DNA of 17,996 nucleotides from Bacteroidota bacterium (GCA_030631445.1 DAOVLD010000008.1:1-17996); one strand, 5' to 3'; shown: positions 1 through 7,519, counted from the first letter of the stretch. Program-made: numbers and translations. Notes: generated by a model not told the origin, from the letters alone.

Positions 1-107
1 TAAAGCGGGCAGAATTCAAAATAAAAATAATAAAACTTGAAGGTCATAGTTATTACAGTACACTTCGGAATAAACTAATGTGGGGAGTAGACAAAAGGAA
101 TTGGTAA
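1..107 (+). CDS. nadK: NAD kinase, C-terminal end only (partial)
   Basis: The frame that starts at base 3 is open from the window edge to TAA at 105-107 and gives 34 residues. It ends in LRNKLMWGVDKRNW, which I recognise as the C-terminal tail of Bacteroidota NAD kinases (the ATP-dependent enzyme making NADP from NAD in the cytoplasm). The preceding residues (KIIKLEGHSYYSTL) fit the last beta strands of the family, including the Phe/Tyr-Ser/T pattern before the final helix. The catalytic GGDG motif lies outside the window. The position also fits: nadK next to a DUF6089 gene, uppS and bamA is an order I recall from this phylum. The identification rests on a short tail and on context. Confidence 0.8.
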   Translation, partial: KRAEFKIKIIKLEGHSYYSTLRNKLMWGVDKRNW

Positions 108-183
108 ATAAACAAAAACAAAGATAACTATTCAGTGGCTTAAATTTGGAATGACTAAAATGACTAAAATTTTAGGCTAATCT

Positions 184-246
184 CTTTATACTTTATACTT
201 TGCATTTTGCCGACTGCCGACTGTGGACTGCTGACTATGGACTGCC
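184..246. repeat. Heptanucleotide tandem array (nine in-phase 7-bp units)
   Basis: From 184 the sequence stays in strict 7-bp register for nine units: CTTTATA twice, CTTTGCA, TTTTGCC, then five units of the form GACTNNN (GACTGCC, GACTGTG, GACTGCT, GACTATG, GACTGCC). The unit sequence changes along the array while the period does not. It is non-coding and sits between nadK and the outer-membrane gene. It resembles the heptameric short tandem repeats found in intergenic DNA of some bacteria. Function is unknown. Confidence 0.75.
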
Positions 247-273
247 CGCCCGGATGACTCCGGTCGGACGGGC
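244..273. repeat. GC-rich imperfect inverted repeat
   Basis: Bases 244-252 and 265-273 can pair (GCCCG with CGGGC, one C-A mismatch, then CCG with CGG) around a 12-nt loop. It directly follows the heptad array and is far more GC-rich than its surroundings. There is no T-run on either side, so a simple intrinsic terminator is unlikely. It may be a dispersed palindromic element, or the folded end of the array. Confidence 0.55.
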
Positions 274-408
274 CGATTGATTAGTTTCAAACAAAGATTA
301 TTGACTGATTATCATGAAATCCGGGTAAAAAAATCTTTAAGATACCGGGCAATAAAATATTCTCTTGTGTGTTAATTATATACTGTCAGGATAAAGTTGT
401 TTTTTTTT

Positions 409-416
409 ATAAATTT
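409..416 (+). promoter_or_regulatory. Putative Bacteroidota -7 element (TAAATTTG)
   Basis: The octamer matches the Bacteroidota sigma-ABfr -7 consensus TAnnTTTG and lies 24 bp before the first outer-membrane ATG. No TTG/TTTG -33 element is visible at the expected distance, so support is partial. It would drive the DUF6089-uppS-bamA genes. Confidence 0.4.
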
Positions 417-440
417 GTATTAACATAACCTGACGAAATC

Positions 441-1184
441 ATGAAAAAGCTCTTATTTTTCTTAATTGCTTCTTTTCTGTTCAGCCTGACTGTTGATGCA
501 CAAGCATGGAGGATGAGGAGGTATGAGGCTGTTTTAGGTATTGGTACATCCCATTATTTTGGTGATATTGGGGGATGGTCAAAGGATGAGAACATTCTCG
601 GTTTGAGGGACATTGACTTTACACAGGTTCGGCCTAGTATTTATGTTGGATTCAGATATAAGTTATACGAAGAACTTGCCCTGAAGCTAAATTTTATTTA
701 TGGATATTTACACGGTGACGATGCCGGTGATGCCAATGATGGTAGAAATTTTAAATTTTATACAGGTATATTTGAACCTTCTTTTCAGGTAGAATACGTC
801 TTTATTAAGGAGAAAGAGGCTATGAGCTACCTGATGATGAAAGGCAGAGGGATGAGTCAGTTCAATCCTTCAATTAGTTCTTATGTTTTTCTTGGCTTAG
901 GCGGGGCCTTCTTTAAAATTACTAAGAAAGAAAACCTGCAGGATGTTAATCTTGACTATACTCCGGCAGCATTAGTGGTACCTTTAGGTATTGGTCTTAA
1001 ATACGGACTGAACACAAACTGGTCAATTGGATTTGAACTGGGTGGAAGGTTTACTACATCGGATTATATTGATGGATATACCTCAGAATATTCTGAGTCG
1101 AAAGATGTATATTTTTTCGGAGTAATAAACATGGTGTATAAAATTGAAACGGGATCAAACGGATTACCGGTTTTTAAGAAATAG
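441..1184 (+). CDS. DUF6089-like outer-membrane beta-barrel protein (first copy)
   Basis: A 247-residue protein with a clear Sec signal peptide (residues 1-21, MKK, hydrophobic core, cleavage after VDAQA or nearby). The mature part has alternating aromatic and glycine strands such as SHYFGDIGG (about 37-45), SIYVGFRYKL and SIGFELGGRF, ending in a strand FFGVINMVYKIE. This pattern is that of a small outer-membrane beta-barrel. Its shape and position before a clear DUF6089 protein suggest a diverged paralogue of that family, whose function is unknown. The ATG at 441 is chosen because the signal peptide begins there; no strong ribosome-binding site is seen. It lies 23 bp upstream of the second copy and is probably cotranscribed with it. 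Family assignment is weaker than the localisation. Confidence 0.7.
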   Translation: MKKLLFFLIASFLFSLTVDAQAWRMRRYEAVLGIGTSHYFGDIGGWSKDENILGLRDIDFTQVRPSIYVGFRYKLYEELALKLNFIYGYLHGDDAGDANDGRNFKFYTGIFEPSFQVEYVFIKEKEAMSYLMMKGRGMSQFNPSISSYVFLGLGGAFFKITKKENLQDVNLDYTPAALVVPLGIGLKYGLNTNWSIGFELGGRFTTSDYIDGYTSEYSESKDVYFFGVINMVYKIETGSNGLPVFKK

Positions 1185-1207
1185 AATTCCGGGCGAAGCT
1201 GGAAAAA

Positions 1208-1888
1208 ATGAAAAAATTTATTATCATTGCAGTTTTTTCGGGGATAATTATTGGGGCGAAGGCGCAAAAGAAAATTGATTTAGGAATTTTTGGAGGTGGT
1301 TCATATTACCTGGGAGATATTAATCAATCAAAACAGTTTTATTCCCTTTCATATGCCTTTGGCGGATTGTACAGGTATAACATAAATCCTAGGTATACTA
1401 TAAGAGGCAGTATCTATTATGGGAACTTGCAGGCTGATGATCAGGATTTCAACAACCAGTTTCAACAAAGTAGAGATAATCGTTTTTCAGGTACTGTACT
1501 GGATGCTACCCTTCAGTTTGAGTTTAATTTTATGCCATACAGTACATTTGGCAGATCAGGTGAGTTCGCCACTTATACAACCGGCGGAGTTGGGATAGCG
1601 TTCATAAATACCTCAAGATTAGCACCAACATACAAATTAGTTATTCCATTCGGGGTTGGAGCTAAAGTGAATCTTGGTAAAAAAATGGGAATTGGTATTG
1701 AGTGGGGTTTTAGAAAAATGTTTTATGATGGGCTGGATGGATATGAAAATCCAGTCGATCCGGAATACCGGTCGTTTATTCATAATTGTGACTGGTACTC
1801 AATAGCAGGTATTTCTTTAACATATAAGATTTATAGTGGTTTGGACGATTGTCCGGCATATTGGGATGAAAAGGTAATTGAAAAATGA
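1208..1888 (+). CDS. DUF6089 family outer-membrane protein (second copy)
   Basis: A 226-residue protein with a signal peptide (1-19, cleavage near GAKAQ) followed by the DUF6089 signature region DLGIFGGGSYYLGDIN (about 24-39). Further paired beta strands follow: GGLYRYNINPRYTIRGSIYYG, FEFNFMPYS, YTTGGVGIAF, IPFGVGAKVNL, MGIGIEWGFR. A C-terminal segment contains DDCPAYWDE. The family is common in Bacteroidota, is predicted to sit in the outer membrane and has no established function; it regularly neighbours uppS and bamA. The final bases overlap the uppS start by 4 bp (ATGA at 1885-1888), so the two are very likely translationally coupled. This suggests a role tied to envelope assembly, which is inference. 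Confidence 0.82.
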   Translation: MKKFIIIAVFSGIIIGAKAQKKIDLGIFGGGSYYLGDINQSKQFYSLSYAFGGLYRYNINPRYTIRGSIYYGNLQADDQDFNNQFQQSRDNRFSGTVLDATLQFEFNFMPYSTFGRSGEFATYTTGGVGIAFINTSRLAPTYKLVIPFGVGAKVNLGKKMGIGIEWGFRKMFYDGLDGYENPVDPEYRSFIHNCDWYSIAGISLTYKIYSGLDDCPAYWDEKVIEK

Positions 1889-2628
1889 TACTAAAAGAAG
1901 AAATATTAAGGGAGAAATTACCCAATCACATCGCTATTATTATGGATGGTAATGGCCGTTGGGCAAAACAAAAAGGAAAAGACAGAATATTTGGTCATAA
2001 AAACGGGGTTGCTGCTGTTAGAGAAGTTACAGAATCTGCTGCCGAGATTGGAATAAAATATCTTACTCTTTATGCTTTTTCAACTGAAAACTGGAATCGT
2101 CCATCGAAAGAGGTTAATGCACTTATGTCTCTGCTGGTTTCTTCAATAAGTGCAGAAACAAAGACATTGATGAAAAATAAGGTGCGTCTGTTGACCATTG
2201 GTGATACATCAAGATTGCCTGTAAAGGTCTACAAAAAGCTGGAAGATATTATTAAAAAAACATCAAAAAACAACGGGCTATCATTGGTGCTTGCTCTAAG
2301 CTATAGTTCCCGGTGGGAGATACTTAACGCGGTTAAAAACATAGCTTCAGAAGTAAACAGAGGGAAAATTGATTTGAATCAGGTAAATGAAAAATTTTTT
2401 TCAAATTTTCTTTGCACAAAAAAAATTCCGGATCCTGAATTATTGATCAGAACAAGCGGAGAGCAAAGAATAAGCAATTTTCTTCTTTGGCAGATAGCCT
2501 ATTCTGAACTTTATTTTACTAATAAATTGTGGCCCGATTTTAAAAAGGAGGATTTTTACGCTGCGATTTTAGATTTTCAATCTCGCGAACGAAGATTTGG
2601 CAAGATTAGTGAACAGGTTAATTTTTAA
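1885..2628 (+). CDS. uppS: Isoprenyl transferase (undecaprenyl diphosphate synthase)
   Basis: A 247-residue cytosolic, membrane-associated cis-prenyltransferase that condenses isopentenyl diphosphate units to make the C55 lipid carrier for peptidoglycan and surface polysaccharides. The diagnostic motif HIAIIMDGNGRWA is at residues 15-27, with catalytic Asp21 and the diphosphate-binding Gly22-Asn23-Gly24-Arg25. FGHKNG, the YAFSTENWNRP segment (about 63-73), LLIRTSGEQRISNFLLWQ and the C-terminal RERRFGKI region all match the family. Length is normal (E. coli UppS is 253 residues). The ATG overlaps the upstream stop by 4 bp, and only 2 bp separate the stop from bamA, so it is inside a tight operon. 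Confidence 0.95.
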   Translation: MILKEEILREKLPNHIAIIMDGNGRWAKQKGKDRIFGHKNGVAAVREVTESAAEIGIKYLTLYAFSTENWNRPSKEVNALMSLLVSSISAETKTLMKNKVRLLTIGDTSRLPVKVYKKLEDIIKKTSKNNGLSLVLALSYSSRWEILNAVKNIASEVNRGKIDLNQVNEKFFSNFLCTKKIPDPELLIRTSGEQRISNFLLWQIAYSELYFTNKLWPDFKKEDFYAAILDFQSRERRFGKISEQVNF

Positions 2629-2630
2629 TT

Positions 2631-5144
2631 ATGATTGGTAGAAAAATGATAAGATATATACAGGCAATACTTCTGTTGTTTTTGCTTTCCCCATTTCTTG
2701 TGTTTTCACAGGAAAGCAATGATGCTGACCATCAAGAGATTATGGATTATCTTAATCCTGATGAATATATTATTGGGGGTATTTCAATTTCAGGGATCAA
2801 ATATCTTGATGAAAATATCCTTGTCCAGATTTCAGGACTCAAAGAGGGTGATAAAATATTGATACCTGGTGAGCGAATAACTATGGCAGTGGAAAAAATG
2901 TGGTCGCAGGGACTTTTTTCGGATGTGAGAATAACCAAAAAAGCTATTTCGGGCGATTCGGTTTTTCTTGATATATATCTTCAGGAAAGAGCAAGATTAT
3001 CCAGGTTTGAATTTACCGGAATTTCAAAAAGTGAGCGAAAAGACTTACTGGATAAGATTAATTTGCTAAAGGGTAGCCAGGTTACCGAGAATATCATCAG
3101 TAATTCAAAAAGGATAATAAAAGACCATTTTGTTGAAAAAGGATTTTACGAAATTGAAGTTGATATTTCAAAAAAGGATGATCCTGCCAGGAACAATAGT
3201 TTGATACTGAAAGCTGATGTCCGTAAAGCTGAAAGAATAAAGATCAAGGATATTGAATTTAAGGGTAATATAGTGTTCTCCGATAACAAACTCCGGCGGA
3301 AAATGAAGAATACTAAAAAGAAAAACCTGAATATTTTCAAAGCATCAAAATATATCCCTGAAAAGCTTAAGGAAGATAAAACAACTCTTAACGAACTTTA
3401 TAATGAGTTCGGATATCGCGATTTTGAAATTATTAGCGATTCGATATATATTGTGAATGAAGAGAGAATAGGAATGGTAATTGAGCTTGATGAAGGGAAT
3501 CAGTACTTTCATGGGGATATCAAGTGGGTTGGAAATACAAAATTCCCGTCGGAACTGTTGAATAGAGTTCTGGGAATTAAAACCGGAGATATTTACAACA
3601 AAACCTTGCTGGAAGAAAGATTATTTTATGATGAAGATGCGGTTAATTCAGTTTATATGGACAGAGGCTATCTTTTTTTACAGATCAATCCGGTTGAAGT
3701 GCAGGTTGAAGATGACTCAATTGATCTGGAGATGCAGGTTTACGAGGGGAAACCGGCCTATATTGACCGTGTGATCATTACAGGAAATACCAAAACAAAT
3801 GAGCATGTTGTCAGACGTGAATTAAGAACCCTCCCCGGTGAACTGTTCAGTAAAACGGATATTATGCGTTCAGCCAGGGAAATTGCACAGCTTGGCCATT
3901 TTGATCCTGAAAAAATTTCACCTAATCCTATCCCAAATCAGGCTGAAGGAACAGTTGACCTGGAATATGACCTGGAAGAAAAAGCTAATGATCAATTTGA
4001 AATTTCCGGAGGATGGGGTGCAAATATGTTAATAGGTACAATCGGCCTCCGGTTTAACAATTTTTCTTTCCGCAAAATCCTGGATTCTAAAGCCTGGAGG
4101 CCGGTACCGACAGGCGACGGACAGACATTAAGTTTAAGAGCACAGTCAAACGGAAGGTATTACCAGTCATATAACATCACATTTGTTGAGCCCTGGTTTG
4201 GTGGTAATAAACCCAACTCTTTTACATTTTCACTTTTTAAATCTCTCCAGACAAATGGAAGAGAAAAGGATGAAAGTGGAAGGCAATCTTTAAGTATTGA
4301 TGGTGGTGCTCTTGGTTTGGGAAAAAGATTAAGCTGGCCCGATGATTTTTTTCACTGGTATAACGAAATAAGTTACCAGAATTATAATCTGGATAACTGG
4401 ACACAGTATTTTCTATTTTCTGACGGACGGTCAAATAATTTTAGTTTTAAAACGCGTTTGGCAAGACATTCTTCCGGGCCAAGTCCCATTTATCCTATTC
4501 ATGGTTCCAGTTTCTCATTGAGCCTTCAAATCACACCTCCCTATTCAGCTATTAGCGGCAAAGATTTTTCAGCCCAGGATATAGCTGATAATGTGAAGTA
4601 TAAGTGGATTGAATATCATAAATGGGGATTTAAAGCCGACTGGTATCTTACTTTGGCAGGGAAATTGGTATTGAATACTAAAGCGGCCTTTGGTTATCTT
4701 GGCTATTACAATGAGGATATCGGTCCTTCACCATTTGAAGGTTACGACCTCGGTGGTGACGGAATGACAGGATACAGCCTCTATGGCAGGGAAACCATAG
4801 CCCAGCGAGGATATGAAAATGGTTCTTTGACACCGACGCTTATAACTGGACAGAAATCTGGAAATTTGTACGAGAAACTAACATTGGAACTAAGGTATCC
4901 AATTTCAATGAATCCGCAGGCAACGCTTTTCGCACTTATATTTGCTGAAGCTGGTAATGCATGGTATAGTTTCGAGGATTTTAACCCATATAGAATCAAA
5001 AGAGCTGTGGGTGTTGGACTAAGAGCTTTTCTGCCGATGTTTGGACTACTGGGAATTGATTATGGTTATGGATTTGATGAAGTTCCGGGTAAGCCGGATG
5101 CCAACGGAGGACATTTCCATTTTATGATAGGTCAGCAATTTTAA
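2631..5144 (+). CDS. bamA: Outer-membrane protein assembly factor BamA
   Basis: An 837-residue Omp85 protein, the core of the BAM complex that folds and inserts beta-barrel proteins into the outer membrane. It has a signal peptide (about 1-26, ending VFSQ) and five POTRA-like repeats, seen as recurring beta-strand lines at about 50 (IGGISISGIKYLDE), 120, 205 (IKIKDIEFKGN), 300 (GDIKWVGN) and 378 (YIDRVIITGNTKTNEHVVRREL). The barrel begins near 450 (QFEISGGWGANMLIGTIGLRFNNFSF). The loop-6 RGY motif is present (IAQRGYENGS) and the last residue is Phe, the usual C-terminal barrel signal. Met6 (base 2646) is an alternative start that keeps the signal peptide. It follows uppS by 2 bp and precedes two Skp-like chaperones, its functional partners. 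Confidence 0.95.
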   Translation: MIGRKMIRYIQAILLLFLLSPFLVFSQESNDADHQEIMDYLNPDEYIIGGISISGIKYLDENILVQISGLKEGDKILIPGERITMAVEKMWSQGLFSDVRITKKAISGDSVFLDIYLQERARLSRFEFTGISKSERKDLLDKINLLKGSQVTENIISNSKRIIKDHFVEKGFYEIEVDISKKDDPARNNSLILKADVRKAERIKIKDIEFKGNIVFSDNKLRRKMKNTKKKNLNIFKASKYIPEKLKEDKTTLNELYNEFGYRDFEIISDSIYIVNEERIGMVIELDEGNQYFHGDIKWVGNTKFPSELLNRVLGIKTGDIYNKTLLEERLFYDEDAVNSVYMDRGYLFLQINPVEVQVEDDSIDLEMQVYEGKPAYIDRVIITGNTKTNEHVVRRELRTLPGELFSKTDIMRSAREIAQLGHFDPEKISPNPIPNQAEGTVDLEYDLEEKANDQFEISGGWGANMLIGTIGLRFNNFSFRKILDSKAWRPVPTGDGQTLSLRAQSNGRYYQSYNITFVEPWFGGNKPNSFTFSLFKSLQTNGREKDESGRQSLSIDGGALGLGKRLSWPDDFFHWYNEISYQNYNLDNWTQYFLFSDGRSNNFSFKTRLARHSSGPSPIYPIHGSSFSLSLQITPPYSAISGKDFSAQDIADNVKYKWIEYHKWGFKADWYLTLAGKLVLNTKAAFGYLGYYNEDIGPSPFEGYDLGGDGMTGYSLYGRETIAQRGYENGSLTPTLITGQKSGNLYEKLTLELRYPISMNPQATLFALIFAEAGNAWYSFEDFNPYRIKRAVGVGLRAFLPMFGLLGIDYGYGFDEVPGKPDANGGHFHFMIGQQF

Positions 5145-5174
5145 TTATTTTATTAACTAAAAACGGAATTAGTC

Positions 5175-5690
5175 ATGAAAAAAGTAATAATCACATTTGG
5201 AATTCTTATTCTTTCCGCAGGTTTAACACTTGCTCAAAGGTATGCGTTTGTTGATACTGAATATATTTTAAGTAATATCCCTTCGTACAAAGCTTCTCAG
5301 GATAAATTAGATCAGTTTTCAAAGGAATGGGAAAAAGAAATATCTGATGGATACGCTGAAGTTGAAAAATTGTATAAGGATTATCAGAACGAACAGGTTC
5401 TGCTTACCCGGGAAATGAAGATAAAAAGAGAAGAAGATATTATTGGTAAAGAAAAAGCAGTTAAGGAATTACAGAATAAATATTTTGGACGCGAAGGGGA
5501 TCTTTACAAAAAGCGGCAGGAACTTATTAAGCCTATCCAGGATGAGGTGTATAATGCTGTTAAAGAAATTGCTGTCGAGGGAAATTATGCTGTTATTTTT
5601 GATACAGCAAGTGGGCCAAGCATGCTTTATACTAACCCTAAATATGATCTTAGTGATGATGTTTTAGAAAAATTGGGTTATAAAAATTAA
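5175..5690 (+). CDS. OmpH/Skp family periplasmic chaperone (first copy)
   Basis: A 171-residue protein with a signal peptide (1-20, cleavage after LTLAQ). A short beta region follows (RYAFVDTEYILSNIPSYKAS), then a long charged helical hairpin (about 45-125, rich in Lys, Glu, Asp and Gln), and it closes with the beta segment YAVIFDTASGPSMLYTNPKYDLS typical of Skp/OmpH proteins. Skp forms a trimer with long alpha-helical tentacles that hold unfolded outer-membrane proteins in the periplasm before BAM. The gene lies 30 bp after bamA and 47 bp before a second copy. In this copy the end reads DLSDDVLEKLGYKN, a common Bacteroidota ending. Chaperone activity is inferred from the family. Confidence 0.9.
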   Translation: MKKVIITFGILILSAGLTLAQRYAFVDTEYILSNIPSYKASQDKLDQFSKEWEKEISDGYAEVEKLYKDYQNEQVLLTREMKIKREEDIIGKEKAVKELQNKYFGREGDLYKKRQELIKPIQDEVYNAVKEIAVEGNYAVIFDTASGPSMLYTNPKYDLSDDVLEKLGYKN

Positions 5691-5703
5691 TTAGTTACTT
5701 TTG
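5673..5703 (+). promoter_or_regulatory. Bacteroidota-type promoter for the second skp gene
   Basis: TTG at 5673-5675 and TACTTTTG at 5696-5703 match the -33 and -7 (TAnnTTTG) elements with a 20-bp spacer, a fit to the Bacteroidota primary sigma factor consensus. Transcription would start near 5710, about 28 bp before the ATG at 5738. The -33 part lies inside the end of the first skp gene. Confidence 0.6.
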
Positions 5704-5737
5704 TGCGAATTCTGAGTGAAAAATAAAATAAAAAGAA

Positions 5738-6256
5738 ATGAAAAATTTATTAAAATTACTTGTTTTAACTCTATTTCTGTTTTCCGGAACAGCAGTAAAT
5801 GCTCAAAATTTTAAATTTGGTCATATAAATAGCCAGGAACTATTGAGTATAATGCCAGAAAGGGATAGTGCAGAAGCAATAATTCAAAAATATGCCATGG
5901 ACCTGGAGGGTGAACTTGAAATTATGCAGGTTGAATACAGGAATAAACTGAATGATTATCTTGAAAAACAGGATAATCTAACTCCTCTGGTGAAACAAAC
6001 AAAAGAACAAGAACTTAATGAATTTCAGAGTAGAATCCAGGATTTTACAAATAATGCCCAGCAGGAATTACAAAAACAGGAAGCTCAGTTAATCCAGCCA
6101 ATTATTATAAAAGCGGAAAAGGCAATTAAAGATGTGGGAAAAGAAAATGGGTTTACATATATATTTGATCTTTCAAGGGGTGCAGTTATCTTTTTTTCCG
6201 AACAGAGCGAAGATATTTTACCCCTGGTTAAAAAGAAACTCGGACTTGAGGAATAA
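5738..6256 (+). CDS. OmpH/Skp family periplasmic chaperone (second copy)
   Basis: A 172-residue paralogue of the preceding gene with the same layout. It has a signal peptide (1-22, ending AVNAQ), an FKFGHINSQELLSIMPE beta/helix start, a long charged coiled coil (about 42-125, for example EFQSRIQDFTNNAQQELQKQEAQ) and the closing beta strands FTYIFDLSRGAVIFFSEQSEDI. The two copies share architecture but their residues differ widely, so the duplication is old. It has a good promoter of its own (5673-5703) and is followed by an intrinsic terminator, so it can be made both with bamA and separately. Role: holding unfolded outer-membrane proteins in the periplasm, inferred from the family. Confidence 0.9.
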   Translation: MKNLLKLLVLTLFLFSGTAVNAQNFKFGHINSQELLSIMPERDSAEAIIQKYAMDLEGELEIMQVEYRNKLNDYLEKQDNLTPLVKQTKEQELNEFQSRIQDFTNNAQQELQKQEAQLIQPIIIKAEKAIKDVGKENGFTYIFDLSRGAVIFFSEQSEDILPLVKKKLGLEE

Positions 6257-6281
6257 TATTTTTTATTTGTAACAGAAAAAT

Positions 6282-6312
6282 CCATCCCCAATATTGCGGA
6301 TGGTTTTTTTTT
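6282..6312 (+). terminator. Intrinsic terminator closing the uppS-bamA-skp cluster
   Basis: CCATCC (6282-6287) pairs with GGATGG (6298-6303), with the inner palindrome CAATATTG (6289-6296) able to extend the stem. A run of nine T follows (6304-6312). Upstream A residues can pair with the T-run, so it may work in both directions. It begins 26 bp after the second skp stop. Confidence 0.8.
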
Positions 6313-6345
6313 GCACATCTTTTTTGATTATATTCGGGAACTAAA

Positions 6346-6432
6346 TGAACCGAACCCCGAAAAAATCGGGGTGAGCTATCCCGACAATGTCGGGACAGGC
6401 TATGTGACCGTTGAAAATAAAATTATAAACAC
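6346..6432 (+). repeat. Hairpin-bearing intergenic repeat, long copy, immediately before murI
   Basis: This block is repeated at 7264-7327. It contains a perfect 6-bp inverted repeat (CCCCGA, 5-nt loop, TCGGGG, 6355-6371). It also holds, within a segment absent from the other copy, a second perfect hairpin (TCCCGAC, loop AAT, GTCGGGA, 6379-6395). The shared outer parts are TGAACCGAACCCCG and TGTGACC followed by TTGAAAATAAA. The block runs right into the murI ATG at 6433, so it forms the murI leader. No T-run follows the hairpins. Confidence 0.75.
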
Positions 6433-7242
6433 ATGAAATTATTATCCTCACAACCGATCGGGATCTTTGATTCCGGAGTGGGTGGGCTGACTGTTGCGCA
6501 TGCCATCAGACAGTTGCTGCCACAGGAAAGCATCATATATTTTGGAGATACTGCCCATCTTCCTTATGGGGATAAGTCAGCAAAGTCGATAATTTATTAT
6601 TCAAAAAAAATTACCGGTTTTCTCATTAAGAAAAAATGCAAGACTATTCTGGTTGCATGTAATACTGCTTCTGCATTAGCTTTTACTGATCTTGTAAATT
6701 TTTTTGATAAAAAAATTCAACTGGTAAATGTAATTGATCCTGTAACTAAATATATTGGGAAAAGCAATTATAAAAAGATTGGGGTTATAGGTACCAAAGG
6801 GACGATAAATTCGGGAGCATACGAAAAAGCATTGAAAAAGAATAATGCTGAATATGAAGTATTATCATTGGCAACCCCTTTATTTGTTCCAATGATAGAG
6901 GAAGGATTTATTTATGATGATATAAGTAATGCAATTATCAGATCGTACCTTTCCGATAAAAGCATGAAAAATATTGAAACACTTATACTTGGATGCACAC
7001 ACTATCCTATTATTAAGAATCAGATAACCAAGTTCTTTAATTTTAATATTGATGTAATTGATTCAGGAAGGATTGTTGCAGAGTTCCTTAAAAGTATACT
7101 TACTGAAAGAAACCTTTTGAATACCGGGAAATCACAAAAGGATCAATTTTATATCTCCGATTTCACACCATTCTTTGAGAAAATAGCCAAAATGTTTTTT
7201 GAGGATGCTATAAATCTCAAAAAAATCGATTTCTGGAATTGA
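6433..7242 (+). CDS. murI: Glutamate racemase
   Basis: A 269-residue cytosolic enzyme that interconverts L- and D-glutamate without a cofactor, supplying D-glutamate for peptidoglycan. All family signatures are visible: PIGIFDSGVGGLTV with Asp13, YFGDTAHLPYGDKS (36-49), LVACNTASA with the first catalytic Cys76, and LILGCTHYPII with the second catalytic Cys188 followed by Thr189-His190. Length is normal. The ATG at 6433 is chosen because the conserved N-terminal motif begins a few residues later. It sits behind a terminator and a hairpin repeat, so it is probably a separate transcription unit. A second copy of the repeat begins 21 bp after its stop. Confidence 0.95.
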   Translation: MKLLSSQPIGIFDSGVGGLTVAHAIRQLLPQESIIYFGDTAHLPYGDKSAKSIIYYSKKITGFLIKKKCKTILVACNTASALAFTDLVNFFDKKIQLVNVIDPVTKYIGKSNYKKIGVIGTKGTINSGAYEKALKKNNAEYEVLSLATPLFVPMIEEGFIYDDISNAIIRSYLSDKSMKNIETLILGCTHYPIIKNQITKFFNFNIDVIDSGRIVAEFLKSILTERNLLNTGKSQKDQFYISDFTPFFEKIAKMFFEDAINLKKIDFWN

Positions 7243-7263
7243 AAAAATGCTTTCTTCTGATCA

Positions 7264-7327
7264 TGAACCGAACCCCGAAAAAATCGGGGTGAGCTCCATG
7301 TGACCATTGAAAATAAATTATAATCAC
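7264..7327 (+). repeat. Hairpin-bearing intergenic repeat, short copy, immediately after murI
   Basis: The first 32 bases are identical to those of the copy before murI, including the CCCCGA/TCGGGG hairpin (7273-7289). The next 25 bases of that copy (the second hairpin) are replaced here by CCA, and the remainder is nearly identical up to an ATG at 7328. Here the ATG leads only to a 23-codon frame. The two copies are direct repeats that bracket murI. Confidence 0.75.
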
Positions 7328-7453
7328 ATGAATTCAATATATGAAAATATGTTGCAGGATATTTTTTTGTTTATTTTTTTAATTGACAGAACTTTATAAG
7401 CTATTCCTGCTAAAAAAAACATGAAAAAAAATATTTTAGTATCGTAAAATATT

Positions 7454-7461
7454 TACTTTTG
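7454..7461 (+). promoter_or_regulatory. Putative -7 promoter element of korAB (TACTTTTG)
   Basis: An exact match to TAnnTTTG, 142 bp before the korA ATG. A TTG -33 element is not seen at the standard distance (about 7431-7433 reads ATA). If used, transcription starts near 7468 and leaves a leader of about 135 nt that includes the hairpin at 7520-7551. Confidence 0.45.
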
Positions 7462-7519
7462 TAGGTAAGAATATCAATTGTCACATTTTGTTTGTGTAAC
7501 AGGGTAAAAATTAATGGGA

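Larger units (their letters stand above)
108..440. other. Intergenic gap of 333 bp between nadK and the first outer-membrane gene
   Basis: No coding frame with a credible start is visible on either strand. The gap contains a 9-bp tandem duplication (ATGACTAAA twice, 151-168), a heptad array (184-246), a GC-rich inverted repeat (244-273) and a -7-like promoter element (409-416), listed separately. The rest (274-400) is plain AT-rich sequence. Confidence 0.7.

Noticed and set aside
184..246. CRISPR array
   Set aside because: Units are 7 bp with no spacers; no cas gene is in the window.
7328..7399. 23-codon frame starting at the ATG that ends the second hairpin repeat
   Set aside because: It is hydrophobic (IFLFIFLI) and could look like a small membrane peptide, but it has no ribosome-binding site or conservation evidence, and its ATG comes from the repeat.
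7483..7503. CRP/FNR-like operator before korA (GTCACA ... TGTGTAAC)
   Set aside because: The halves do not form a symmetric palindrome with proper spacing, so the resemblance is weak.
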